From: Nostoc sp. LEGE 12450 | Lineage (GTDB): Bacteria > Cyanobacteriota > Cyanobacteriia > Cyanobacteriales > Nostocaceae | Assembly: GCF_015206895.1 (NCBI RefSeq) | Contig: NZ_JADEXU010000039.1 | Coordinates: 1 to 56,919, forward strand | Reading direction: 5' to 3' | DNA length: 56,919 nt | Shown: positions 34,624 to 43,600 of the stretch, one piece after another | Layout: each line of letters begins with the position of its first letter | How positions within the stretch are numbered: position 1 is the first letter of the stretch | The notes under the pieces: generated by a model | What the model was told of the DNA's origin: nothing | Seen by the model: only the letters and a program-made list of their open reading frames with translations | Databases searched by the model: none | Translations under genes and position numbers: made by a program

Positions 34624-34854
34624 TTACGAATTACGAATTTTTAACTTCCAGTTTTTTACCCGACCCTCAACAACATCTTTTTTACCCCTCTCGAAGGATT
34701 CAATAAATCCAGGAATATCAACTAACTCTTGGGTAGCGTCTTCACTTTCTTTATCTGCTAGATAAGCTAAGAAGTCAGCAACCAGTTCTAGGCGTTCTGA
34801 AGACAATCCATCTAGATATTGGTTGATTTGTTGACGAACTTCTGTGTTGTTCAT
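34624..34854 (-). CDS. Small antitoxin-like protein with repeat-derived C-terminus
   Basis: 76 aa, beginning MNNTEVRQQINQYLDGLSSE, with a hydrophobic helix LELVADFLAYLADKES and a charged FERGKKDVVEGR. It resembles short cyanobacterial antitoxins that pair with RelE-type toxins (for example DUF2281-like proteins), but no toxin gene follows. The last residues NWKLKIRNS are encoded by TTACGAATTACGAATTTTTA-type repeat DNA, so the true C-terminus appears lost or replaced. It lies 15 bases past the stop of the NACHT gene's neighbour on the same strand, upstream of hicB. Confidence 0.65.
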   Translation of the reverse strand: MNNTEVRQQINQYLDGLSSERLELVADFLAYLADKESEDATQELVDIPGFIESFERGKKDVVEGRVKNWKLKIRNS

Positions 34855-34869
34855 ATTTTTGAAACTCTT

Positions 34870-37800
34870 TTACTTCTCTAATTCTGCCAACTTTTGTTGA
34901 GCAAAGTTTCGCACTTGCTCATCTGGGTCATTCTCTGCTCTGTCGCGCAGCAGTGGTAAAGTCTGCGGATGTTGAGGAAATTGCTTGATAACTATCTCCA
35001 GTGCAACCCGTCGAGGGTTGTATTTATCCGGGGGATTATGGCTACCCTCAAAGGAGTCATTAACAGCGCAGTTGTAGTAAATTTCAAACAATTCAGGCTG
35101 ATTTCTGAAGTGTTTAGCTAATGCTTGGATGGCTGCACGTCGCACATAGTCATTATTATCAGCAGTGATCCGGTCTTTGAGAATCGAGCGGGTGTCTGGG
35201 TCATCTTTGAAATTGCTGGCTAATGCTTCGATAGCTGCACCTTGCACATATCCATCATTATCAGCAGTGGCGCGGTCTTTGAAAAACGAGCAGGTGTCGG
35301 GGTGATCTGGGAAATTACTAGCTAATGCTTCAATTGCTGCACTTCGCACAAACTCATGATTATCAGCAGTGGCGCGGTCTTTGAAAAATGAGCAGGTATC
35401 GAGGTCATCTTTGAAATTTCTGGCTAACTCTTGGATAGCTACACTTCGTACATGCTCATGATTATCAGCAGTGGCGCGGTCTTTGAAAAATGAGCAGGTA
35501 TCGAGGTCATCTTTGAAATTTCTGGCTAATGCTCGGATGGCTGCACCTCGCACAAACTCATGATTATCAGCAGTGGTGCGGTCTTTGAGAATCGAGTGGG
35601 TGTCCGGGTCATCTTTAAAATTGCTGGCTAATGCTTCAATGGCTGCACTTCGTACATGCTCATGATTATCAGCAGTGGCGCGGTCTTTGAGAAACAAGCG
35701 GGTGTCTGGGTCATTTTTAAAATTGCTGGCTAATGCTTGGATGGCTGCTTCTCGCACAAACTCATGATTATCAGTAGTGGCGTGGTCTTTGAGAATCGAG
35801 CAGGTGTTCGGGTCATCTTTGAAATTACTGGCTAATGCTTCAATGGCTGCACTTCGCACATTCTCATGATTATCAGCAGTGGTGTGGTCTTTGAGAAACA
35901 AGCGGGTGTCCAGGTCTTCTTTGAAATTACTGGCTAATGCTTCCATGACTCTATATTGCACATACCATTCATTATCGGCAGTGGCGCAGTTTTTTAGAAA
36001 CGAGCAAGTGTCCGGGTCTTCTTTGAAATTACTGGCTAATGCTTCGATGGCTGCACCTCGCACATATTTATCATTATCAGCAGTGGTGAAGTCTTTGAGC
36101 CAGTGTAAAGTCTCACGGTTGTCTTTCCCAATTAGAGTGACTATTGCAACTGCTTGAGTGCGAATTTTTCTAACTAGAAAAGTTTCTTTGTAATTTGGTC
36201 TCGTCCCTTGGTAATAGTACCAGAGGTCATATTTAGTTAAGTCTTTAAGCTTATCAAGCAATTTATTTGCCACTGACGCAATTACCGAGCAATTTCTTAC
36301 TTCTGCAAGACACTTAGCCGCTAAAAACAGATTAATAAACTTTTCCTTTTCCCCATCTTGCACCATTAAGTAATCAAGAATTTCACCAACAAATTTTGGC
36401 TCAATCATTCCCGCAATTAGCAGCAATACTTCATGCCAAGTTTCATCTTGCCAGTGTTTGCCAAAAACTTCAGCTTTGAGATACTCAATTGTAATACTGC
36501 GTTCCTTCTCAAACTGCCAGACAAACTCCCAAGCACAGAAATATTCTAAAAAAGTCCGATGCACAAAGGCATAGTAATCTGCACCCAAGAAACATAAAAT
36601 AAAATTGCGATCGCGCAGTTGTTTCATCAACCGTCTGGCTTTATCTCTGGCATCACTCACTGGTATGCTTTGCAGATATTTAGTGAAGATTGCTTCTAAA
36701 TCATCCGCATAGATAATGTTGCCAGCTAAACCTTTTTCACTGGTTTGCATTTGGTAAGCAACTTGACGCAACATTGCCTGTTTATCTTTATAATCAATAA
36801 TGTCCAGACGTTCATCCGGCTTTAAATTGCGTCCCTCGTCCCAATTATGCAACAGAACCTCTGAAGCATCTTTATACAATTCACTTCTATCTCTGGGTAA
36901 TTCTCGCTTGAGATTGAGAATTGCCATCATCGTTAACAGCAGAGGATTTTGTGCTAGTTCTGCAATTGCTTTTGATTCATTAATTACTCTTTGTAGACGC
37001 TCTCGTTTGATATTTTTATCTCTTTCTTCCGCTTGACTAAAAGTTTTATCGTGCCAACGTTCGATAAAATCTTTAATTTGTGTTGGTTCTAAATCTTGCA
37101 ACATAAAGTGGCGAAACTCTGCGTCTCGCAATTGTTGCTGCTTATAGCCGATGATCCGAGAAGTGACAATTACCTGCACATCGGGATATTCATTAGTGAA
37201 ACGATGAATACAGGTAATTACTTCCTCCCGCTTTGCCGATTCAAAGATTTCATCCAAACCATCAAACATGACTAAAGCGTTACCAGCCTTTAGCTGCTCA
37301 TGCAATTTATGCTGATTGAGGTGATAAAAACAATTGGGACTATTATGGTAAAATTGGAGAAAATTATTACAACTACCCGCATCGCGATCGCGCATATAAT
37401 TGCGTAATTCAATCAGCAAAGGAATTGGCAGATTAAAATCATTCTGCTCAAGAGTTTTTTCTACCCAATCCAATGCTAGATATTGCAACAATGTAGACTT
37501 ACCAGAACCAGGATCGCCTAAAATAACTAGATAATTTTTGCGTTGCTTATCTCGGACAACATCTAATACTGAACGGATTGGCTGTTCAAAATAAGTACGT
37601 TGATAACGTTCTGTTTCTTCTTGAAATTTTTCTATTTCAAATTCAGTATCTAATTGATTACTTTCTTGTAGCCTACGGAGATGTTCTTTAGGCAGTTCTG
37701 GTAAAACCTGATAAACTTGCCGCACATTTTGCGGAATAAACATTTGCCATAAATTTACCGGATGTTCGCGGGCTGTAGTTTCTAAACTATCTAACTTCAG

Positions 37801-38409
37801 ATTGCCGTAGCGTTCACGAATAGTTTCTAAATATTGCGGTAAATTAAAATCTTTGGGAATATCAGTGTTCTCTTTTAAAGTCTTGTCAATACTAGATAAT
37901 TTTTGAAGTTCCAATATATAGCGTAACTCTTCCGAATCCGAAAGAATATCTTGAACTTGTATGAGATACTGTTCTGTAATTGTTTGCCAGTTAAATTTAG
38001 GTGGTAGAGGTTGGATTTGAAGTCTTTTCCAACTATCTGCTAGTGTTTTAAAATCTAGAGAATCACATTTAATGTCAAAAGCCTGACCAAGAATTTCTTT
38101 AACTGACTTATCACGAATAAATTTATTGATATCTTCAGCGTAATTTTGAATTTCAGCTTCAGAAAGTTTGCAACGAACCTTTAATTGTTGCTGCATCAGT
38201 TGCAAAAATTCTGTCAGCGCCATAACGACAGCTTTCTGAAGCGGTTCTTGTTTGAAGGGTACGGTTACAGCATTATTAAAGATATGTTTAAAAAAATCTT
38301 TAGAGTAGTCCTTGACTAAATCTTTGAAAAATTCTTCGCTAATAATAGTTTTGACGAGAAATCCAACCGCTTTTTGACCTATCCAGAGAGTGAACCACTC
38401 AACTATCAT
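34870..38409 (-). CDS. NACHT NTPase with HEAT-repeat C-terminus
   Basis: About 1179 aa from ATG 38409 (MIVEWFTLWIGQKAVG); the open frame extends 13 codons further to 38448. Residues 1-280 are a helical N-terminal region with a hydrophobic start, of unknown effector type. The NACHT domain follows with P-loop LGDPGSGKSTLLQYLALDW (about 297-315) and Walker B ALVMFDGLDEIFESAKREE. The NACHT-winged helix region includes FVHRTFLEYFCAWEF. From about residue 770 come about ten 34-residue HEAT-type repeats (type RATADNHEHVRSAAIEALAS). Such STAND proteins act as sensors; some NACHT proteins are anti-phage. The repeats are nearly identical at DNA level (102-bp unit). Confidence 0.92.
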   Translation of the reverse strand: MIVEWFTLWIGQKAVGFLVKTIISEEFFKDLVKDYSKDFFKHIFNNAVTVPFKQEPLQKAVVMALTEFLQLMQQQLKVRCKLSEAEIQNYAEDINKFIRDKSVKEILGQAFDIKCDSLDFKTLADSWKRLQIQPLPPKFNWQTITEQYLIQVQDILSDSEELRYILELQKLSSIDKTLKENTDIPKDFNLPQYLETIRERYGNLKLDSLETTAREHPVNLWQMFIPQNVRQVYQVLPELPKEHLRRLQESNQLDTEFEIEKFQEETERYQRTYFEQPIRSVLDVVRDKQRKNYLVILGDPGSGKSTLLQYLALDWVEKTLEQNDFNLPIPLLIELRNYMRDRDAGSCNNFLQFYHNSPNCFYHLNQHKLHEQLKAGNALVMFDGLDEIFESAKREEVITCIHRFTNEYPDVQVIVTSRIIGYKQQQLRDAEFRHFMLQDLEPTQIKDFIERWHDKTFSQAEERDKNIKRERLQRVINESKAIAELAQNPLLLTMMAILNLKRELPRDRSELYKDASEVLLHNWDEGRNLKPDERLDIIDYKDKQAMLRQVAYQMQTSEKGLAGNIIYADDLEAIFTKYLQSIPVSDARDKARRLMKQLRDRNFILCFLGADYYAFVHRTFLEYFCAWEFVWQFEKERSITIEYLKAEVFGKHWQDETWHEVLLLIAGMIEPKFVGEILDYLMVQDGEKEKFINLFLAAKCLAEVRNCSVIASVANKLLDKLKDLTKYDLWYYYQGTRPNYKETFLVRKIRTQAVAIVTLIGKDNRETLHWLKDFTTADNDKYVRGAAIEALASNFKEDPDTCSFLKNCATADNEWYVQYRVMEALASNFKEDLDTRLFLKDHTTADNHENVRSAAIEALASNFKDDPNTCSILKDHATTDNHEFVREAAIQALASNFKNDPDTRLFLKDRATADNHEHVRSAAIEALASNFKDDPDTHSILKDRTTADNHEFVRGAAIRALARNFKDDLDTCSFFKDRATADNHEHVRSVAIQELARNFKDDLDTCSFFKDRATADNHEFVRSAAIEALASNFPDHPDTCSFFKDRATADNDGYVQGAAIEALASNFKDDPDTRSILKDRITADNNDYVRRAAIQALAKHFRNQPELFEIYYNCAVNDSFEGSHNPPDKYNPRRVALEIVIKQFPQHPQTLPLLRDRAENDPDEQVRNFAQQKLAELEK

Positions 38410-38557
38410 ACTCACGCCTGCTAAGTGCTTGACTACGAGTATATACACCTGTCAGAGAAATCTTTCCAGATTTCTGGGTTTTTAGCTTAAGAGCGATGCT
38501 GGTTGAAGATTTGTTAAAAATAACTAATAACTGTGCATTGATATTAGGAGTAATTTT

Positions 38558-39361
38558 ATGGTTCTACAAGTTAACCCCATCAAAAAAGAACCAATTGTTA
38601 CTTGGGAAGCACTTCCAGCCGACTTCATTTTACCAGACGAGCCAGTGGAAAATATTCAACAACCTGCGATCGCTGCTGCGCTTACCGATGCTTTGGGAAC
38701 CGCAGCACGCATCCAACCCCAGATGCTGATTGGCTCTAATTTTGGGCTTGTAGCCACAGTCAACAAAAAAATTGTCGTTAAAGCACCAGACTGGTTTTAT
38801 GTCCCTCAAGTGCAGCCTGTAGGAATAAATGTAGTTCGTCGCAGCTACACCCCGAATTTGGAAGGCGCTGCTGTGGCTGTAGTGATGGAATTTCTCTCAG
38901 ACACAGAAGGCGGAGAATTATCAGTCCGTTCAACTCCACCCTACGGTAAACTCTATTATTACGAAAAGATTCTCCAAGTTCCCACCTACGTAACCTACGA
39001 CCCTTACGAACCCAGTCTAGAAATACGATGCTTGCAAAATGGACAATATAATTTGCAGCAAGCAGACACCAATGGACGTTACTGGATTCCTGAGTTAGAG
39101 TTATTTCTCGGAATTTGGCAAGGTGAAAGATTATGCCAAACCATGAATTGGCTGCGCTGGTGGGATACAGAAGGAAATTTGCTGTTGTGGAGCAGTGAAC
39201 AAGCCCAACAAGAACGCCAACGCGCTGAACAAGAACGTCAACGTGCTGAACAAGAACACCAACGTGCTGAACAGGAAAGCCAACGTGCTGAACAGGAACG
39301 CCAGCGTGCTGATATATTAGCAGCTAAGTTACGTGAGCTAGGTATTGACCCTGATGCGTAG
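38558..39361 (+). CDS. Uma2-family (DUF820) putative endonuclease with heptad tail
   Basis: 267 aa. The PD-(D/E)XK-like Uma2 fold covers about 30-205: KKIVVKAPDWFYVP holds the first acidic residue, VVMEFLSDTEGGELSVR the second, and LYYYEKILQVPTYVTYDPYE the lysine region. The C-terminus has five tandem 21-bp units (39209-39313) encoding QERQRAE-type heptads, a predicted coiled coil for oligomerisation. Start ATG 38558 has AGGAG seven bases upstream. Members are abundant in cyanobacteria and of unknown function. The final codons GIDPDA and stop run into an interspersed repeat. Confidence 0.87.
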   Translation: MVLQVNPIKKEPIVTWEALPADFILPDEPVENIQQPAIAAALTDALGTAARIQPQMLIGSNFGLVATVNKKIVVKAPDWFYVPQVQPVGINVVRRSYTPNLEGAAVAVVMEFLSDTEGGELSVRSTPPYGKLYYYEKILQVPTYVTYDPYEPSLEIRCLQNGQYNLQQADTNGRYWIPELELFLGIWQGERLCQTMNWLRWWDTEGNLLLWSSEQAQQERQRAEQERQRAEQEHQRAEQESQRAEQERQRADILAAKLRELGIDPDA

Positions 39362-39456
39362 GCGTAGCCCTTCTCTACGAGAGGCTGTGCCCTAAGCGTA
39401 GCTATGCCGCAGGCTTTACGGCTGCGCTCAGGAACCACCCGTCGTAGACATCGCAT
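39354..39456. repeat. Interspersed repeat cluster supplying the stop of the Uma2 gene
   Basis: GCGTAGGCGTAGCCC, CTCTACGAGAGGCTG and CGTCGTAGACATCGC are typical Nostoc repeat modules. The first module contributes the TAG that ends the upstream gene. The same GCGTAGGCGTAGCCC...CGTCGTAGACATCGC combination occurs at 47963-47991. Confidence 0.75.
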
Positions 39457-39513
39457 AACCTAAAGAAATGCTGGGAATAATAATTTTGGGACATCAGCAC
39501 CAAAATTCATTCC

Positions 39514-40368
39514 ATGAAACAGCAAAAAAATCAATTCAGCCATCTTACTGCGATCGAAAGAAGTTATCTATCATTTCCGGCACAGTTTTTATTAAATCAA
39601 AACCTTCTCCAAGGCAAAATACTAGACTTTGGTTGTGGCTTTGGTAATGATGTTAAAATATTGCGCCAAAAAGGTTGTGATATTACAGGCTATGACCCTT
39701 ATTATTTTCCAGAATATCCTGATAATAAATTTGATACCATAATTTGCTTTTATGTTTTAAATGTTTTATTTATTGAAGAACAAACTAATGTCCTAATGGA
39801 AATATCCCACTTATTAAAACCAGGAGGTAAAGCTTATTATGCTGTAAGAAGGGATATCAAAAAAGAAGGGTTTCGAGAACATTATATTCACAAGAAACCT
39901 ACATATCAGTGTATTGCCAAACTTCCCTTTACTTCAATTTGCTTAGATGAATATCGGGAAGTATATGAGTATGTCCACTATAATCATCAGCGAAATTCAT
40001 CTAACTATTGTATATTTTGTAATCCCAATAAAGCTCTCAGGCTATTAACTGAGTCAGCAACTGCTTATGCTATTTTTGATGGCTACCCTATAAGTAAAGG
40101 GCATGTTCTAATTATTCCTAAACGCCATGTTAGCGGCTATTTTGAACTCCCATTTAAAGAGCAATCTGCTTGCTGGTTTATGGTGAACAAAGTACAAGAA
40201 ATTCTCAAAGCAGAATTTGAGCCTGATGGCTTTAATGTAGGAATGAACATCAATAGAGCCGCAGGTCAAAATATCATGCACGCTAGTATTCATATCATCC
40301 CTCGCTACAAAGGTGATACTGTCTCTGCTAAAAGTGGAATCAGGAACGTTATTCCTAAAAAACAATAG
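39514..40368 (+). CDS. Methyltransferase-like domain fused to an atypical HIT domain
   Basis: 284 aa. Residues about 10-140 resemble a class I SAM methyltransferase: ILDFGCGFGNDVKILRQKG (motif I), then FDTIICFYVLNVLF and LLKPGGKAYYAVRRD. Residues about 165-284 are a histidine-triad (HIT) domain: NYCIFCNPNKALRLL, GYPISKGHVLIIPKRHVSG, then QNIMHASIHIIPRYKGD. The HIT motif reads H256-A-S258-I-H260, so the middle histidine, the nucleophile in HIT hydrolases, is serine. The enzyme may thus be inactive, altered or a nucleotide sensor. The fusion is unusual. A lone gene at ATG 39514. Confidence 0.82.
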   Translation: MKQQKNQFSHLTAIERSYLSFPAQFLLNQNLLQGKILDFGCGFGNDVKILRQKGCDITGYDPYYFPEYPDNKFDTIICFYVLNVLFIEEQTNVLMEISHLLKPGGKAYYAVRRDIKKEGFREHYIHKKPTYQCIAKLPFTSICLDEYREVYEYVHYNHQRNSSNYCIFCNPNKALRLLTESATAYAIFDGYPISKGHVLIIPKRHVSGYFELPFKEQSACWFMVNKVQEILKAEFEPDGFNVGMNINRAAGQNIMHASIHIIPRYKGDTVSAKSGIRNVIPKKQ

Positions 40369-40506
40369 TTTTTCTGTAATTATGCAGGATTCCAAATTCT
40401 GCTGTAATCTAAATGCTTTCAAGTAATTATAAAAATTACTGGAACATCATGACTTGCTCAAACTTATCTCATAAGGTTGAGATCATCTCTTAAGTGCATC
40501 GTCACC

Positions 40507-42117
40507 ATGCTTTTTCAGTACAACCTCTACTTTGTTATTCTGAGCGTTACTGTAATCATCTCAACTACTGTTGCGTTTGCAGCTTGGCAACGTCGCTCAA
40601 TTTCTTTGGCTAGCAAGCCTTTCATTTTGATGATGTTAGCGATCGCAGGATACGCTACAGTTGCAGCAATGGAAGCAGCAGCAATTTTGCTCCGAGAAAA
40701 AATATTTTGGTCAAAGCTGGAGTACGTCGGCTCAGGCAGTGTAATTACGCTCTTCCTCATATTTGCAATGCACTTCACGAATAAAAATCGTTGGTTAACG
40801 CCTAGAAATACAGCGTTGCTATGGGCTATCCCTACCTTCAATGTGATTTTGGTGGCAACAAACGAATGGCATGGTTTAGTCTGGTCTGGCTTTTTGCCAG
40901 ATCCCAAAGGAACTAATTTTGTGATTTATCAACATAATCTTGGTTTTTTTTGGATCATGACCTGCGTTTACGTCTACACGCTTACAGGGGTAGTAATGCT
41001 TATTCAGAAAGCCTTAGTGCCATCAGTTCTGTCTCGTCGGCAGTCAAGCATGGCATTAGTCGGTGCAGTATTACCAATATTAGGCGCTAGCTTGTATATG
41101 CTTCGCCTTACTCCTCCTGGTCTAAATCTCACGCCCATGAGCTTTATGCTGGCTGGACTGTTCTATTTTGTTAGCCTTTCTCGCTTTCGAATGTTTGACC
41201 TCGTTCCTGTAGCTAGAGACACGTTGATTGAGAATATGAGTGACGGTGTGCTGGTATTGGATGCCAAAAACCGGATTATTGACTTTAATCTGGCTTTAAA
41301 ACATCTGATTGGGGTGAAAAAACAGGATATTGGACAGCCTGCTGCTCAAGTTCTGGCACAATGGCCAGAAATAGTCAGGCTTTACCATGCTCATGAAAGC
41401 GTCAAAACAGAGATATTCATAGATTCGGTAACTCCTTGTTATGTAGAGTTACTAATTACCTCATTACACAATCGACGTAAGCAGTTAACAGGCCGTTTAC
41501 TTGTTTTGCGTGACATTACTCAACGTTATCAGGCTGAATCGGAACTGCGACAGGCGAATGAATATTTGCACAAACAGGTACTTGAAATTCAAACATTACA
41601 GGTTCAGTTACAAGAACAGGCTATGCGGGACGGACTGACAGGCTTGTTTAATCGCCGTTATTTTGATGAGATATTTCCAAAAGAACTAATACGAGCAACG
41701 CGGGATTCCGATCGAGTTGCCTTAATAATTATGGATATCGATTATTTTAAAAATATTAATGATACATTCGGTCATCAAGTTGGCGATCGCGTCATTCAGG
41801 TATTTGCAGACCTTCTTCGCAACTATAGTGACTCTCAAAACATTGTGTGTAGATATGGTGGTGAGGAGTTTGTATTGGCTTTACCTGGGCTGACACAGGA
41901 GAAAGCGTATCAGCACGCCGAACAAATCCGATTATCCTTTCAAGCTGCGCGGTTGCAATCTGGAGGTAAAGAAATACATACCACAGTTTCGGGTGGAGTG
42001 GGTGTGTTTCCAGATCATGGAAAAACCACTGATGAGTTATTGCAAGTAGTAGATAAAGCACTATATGCCGCTAAATTAGATGGGCGCAATTGCATCAAGC
42101 GTGTGCAATCTAATTGA
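40507..42117 (+). CDS. Diguanylate cyclase with 7TM sensor and PAS domain
   Basis: 536 aa from ATG 40507; the frame is open from TTG 40477, which I reject for lack of a ribosome site. The N-terminal 210 residues hold seven predicted membrane helices of the histidine-kinase 7TM type. A PAS region follows (about 225-340: SDGVLVLDAKNRIIDFNLAL). The GGDEF domain comes at 365-536 with the catalytic RYGGEEFVLALP. It should make cyclic-di-GMP. The I-site position reads DSQN rather than RxxD, so product inhibition is probably absent. The signal is unknown. No partner gene is adjacent. Confidence 0.9.
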   Translation: MLFQYNLYFVILSVTVIISTTVAFAAWQRRSISLASKPFILMMLAIAGYATVAAMEAAAILLREKIFWSKLEYVGSGSVITLFLIFAMHFTNKNRWLTPRNTALLWAIPTFNVILVATNEWHGLVWSGFLPDPKGTNFVIYQHNLGFFWIMTCVYVYTLTGVVMLIQKALVPSVLSRRQSSMALVGAVLPILGASLYMLRLTPPGLNLTPMSFMLAGLFYFVSLSRFRMFDLVPVARDTLIENMSDGVLVLDAKNRIIDFNLALKHLIGVKKQDIGQPAAQVLAQWPEIVRLYHAHESVKTEIFIDSVTPCYVELLITSLHNRRKQLTGRLLVLRDITQRYQAESELRQANEYLHKQVLEIQTLQVQLQEQAMRDGLTGLFNRRYFDEIFPKELIRATRDSDRVALIIMDIDYFKNINDTFGHQVGDRVIQVFADLLRNYSDSQNIVCRYGGEEFVLALPGLTQEKAYQHAEQIRLSFQAARLQSGGKEIHTTVSGGVGVFPDHGKTTDELLQVVDKALYAAKLDGRNCIKRVQSN

Positions 42118-42214
42118 TGAGATGTAGAAATTTCAACAATCATTGATGAAAAATACATAAATATAATAAAACCTAAAAATTAGGTTTTGTTGAAAATATT
42201 GCAAAATATTTCAG

Positions 42215-42976
42215 TTAGACCAGATTATCTGGATCTATTCCCAGCGCTCTTAATTGTTCCGCCAACTGTTGAACCCGTTGTTCTGCAACATCAGCGCGTT
42301 GAGCTTCTTGTTGAGCGCGTTGTGCTTCTTGTTGGGCGCGTTGTGCTTCTTGTTGAGCGCGTTGTACTTCTTGTTTTACTTGTTCTGCGGGCGTGAGATA
42401 TCGTTGTCCTTGCTCATCATACCAATACATCCATTCTCGCGTTACGCCACAATAATTTCCTCTTTCGCAACCAATCCCTAAACCAATTTCTGGCAGCCAA
42501 ACTGGATTTCCCTCTTGCAATTCATACTTACCATTAACTAACTTATGTACTTCCAGATGAGGTTTGCGGCGGCGACGAGAGGAATAAATCACATAGTAAA
42601 GTACGCCCAAAGCCTCATATTCATCCAATTTAGTCGTGTATTCCTTGCGATAATTTTGAGAAACTACTTCTAGCACGAAAATCGGTACAACATTTTCATC
42701 CCACAGCACATAACTGGGACGCAACTCTTCATCATAAAACCGCTCTACCCCTAAGCTCAAAAACCCATCTGGCACAATGGGCGGTTTATCGGGGTGATAA
42801 TAAATACCCATATCTATGGCAAATAGCCAGTCCATACGTTCTGCCCAAAGTATCAGCAGGATAGCCTTCAGCAAACCTGGTATCAATTCTTGCAGTTCAT
42901 TATCCACAGGCGTTTCGTCAGAGTCTGGTAGTTCCTCGGCTGAGGGCAAGTGCCTTGGTAAGTTGTAGTTTAACAT
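42215..42976 (-). CDS. Uma2-family (DUF820) putative endonuclease, second copy type
   Basis: 253 aa from ATG 42976 (MLNYNLPRHLPSAEELPDSD); an ATG at 42991 adds five residues. Uma2 core: DWLFAIDMGIYYHPDKPPIV, VVPIFVLEVVSQNYRKEYTT, and KLDEYEALGVLYYVIYSS, giving the acidic and lysine residues of the PD-(D/E)XK fold. The C-terminus has several 21-bp units (about 42296-42380) encoding QEAQRAQ heptads, then a second coiled segment (EQRVQQLAEQLRALGIDPDN). It differs in sequence from the gene at 38558, so it is a different subgroup. The role is unknown. Confidence 0.87.
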   Translation of the reverse strand: MLNYNLPRHLPSAEELPDSDETPVDNELQELIPGLLKAILLILWAERMDWLFAIDMGIYYHPDKPPIVPDGFLSLGVERFYDEELRPSYVLWDENVVPIFVLEVVSQNYRKEYTTKLDEYEALGVLYYVIYSSRRRRKPHLEVHKLVNGKYELQEGNPVWLPEIGLGIGCERGNYCGVTREWMYWYDEQGQRYLTPAEQVKQEVQRAQQEAQRAQQEAQRAQQEAQRADVAEQRVQQLAEQLRALGIDPDNLV

Positions 42977-43600
42977 CGCTGCTTTCCCCAAAAATCAAAG
43001 GATATTTGGCTGTATTTGGCTCATCAGAATTATAGCGATTTCTCCACTAGCAATATCTACAAAAGGGCTGTTTGGTAACGCACGTAGATTGATGATTAGG
43101 ATTTACGTCTACCTACTTATTCCAATCCGATAATCTTGATAATGTAAATATTTTATTTTGACTAAGTGATACCACTTGTGGTATTGATAAATAACTAAGA
43201 TTCTACAGATAAAATAGTTACTAGCTCATTTCTTAGTTGTGCAGAGCATTGCCTCAGCTAAAGTTGCAGCCTAGCCAACAATGCAAGCGTTTCTACCCCA
43301 CCAAGAAAATTGCTGAAGCTGATAAGATTTGAGTAACTCTTAACTATTAATAAATATATAAGTGCTTAGTGCTATTAATGCTTTATATTTAGCGACAGGG
43401 TTGTGCAAACAGCCACTCATCTTCAAATACTTAGGAGGCCGTACCCACCGGGAGCAACTCACGCTTCGATACCATCAGCACGTAGCGTAAGTAAAGGTGA
43501 AGTTGATATTAAAACGAATAATTTTTGCTGAATTGCGGCAGATAAAGACTAAACTAAAAAGTCTTGTGCAGCAAAACCTGTAGCTTTAAATGAAGTAATC
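42977..43600. other. Long intergenic region upstream of serA
   Basis: This 624-bp stretch carries no supported gene. It is the leader and promoter zone for serA and contains an unusual GC-richer patch around 43430-43475 (AGGAGGCCGTACCCACCGGG) inside AT-rich DNA, which could fold in RNA. I could not assign it to a known riboswitch or small RNA. Confidence 0.45.

Noticed and set aside
40477..40506. TTG start for the diguanylate cyclase, 10 codons upstream
   Set aside because: No ribosome site; ATG 40507 directly begins the first membrane helix.
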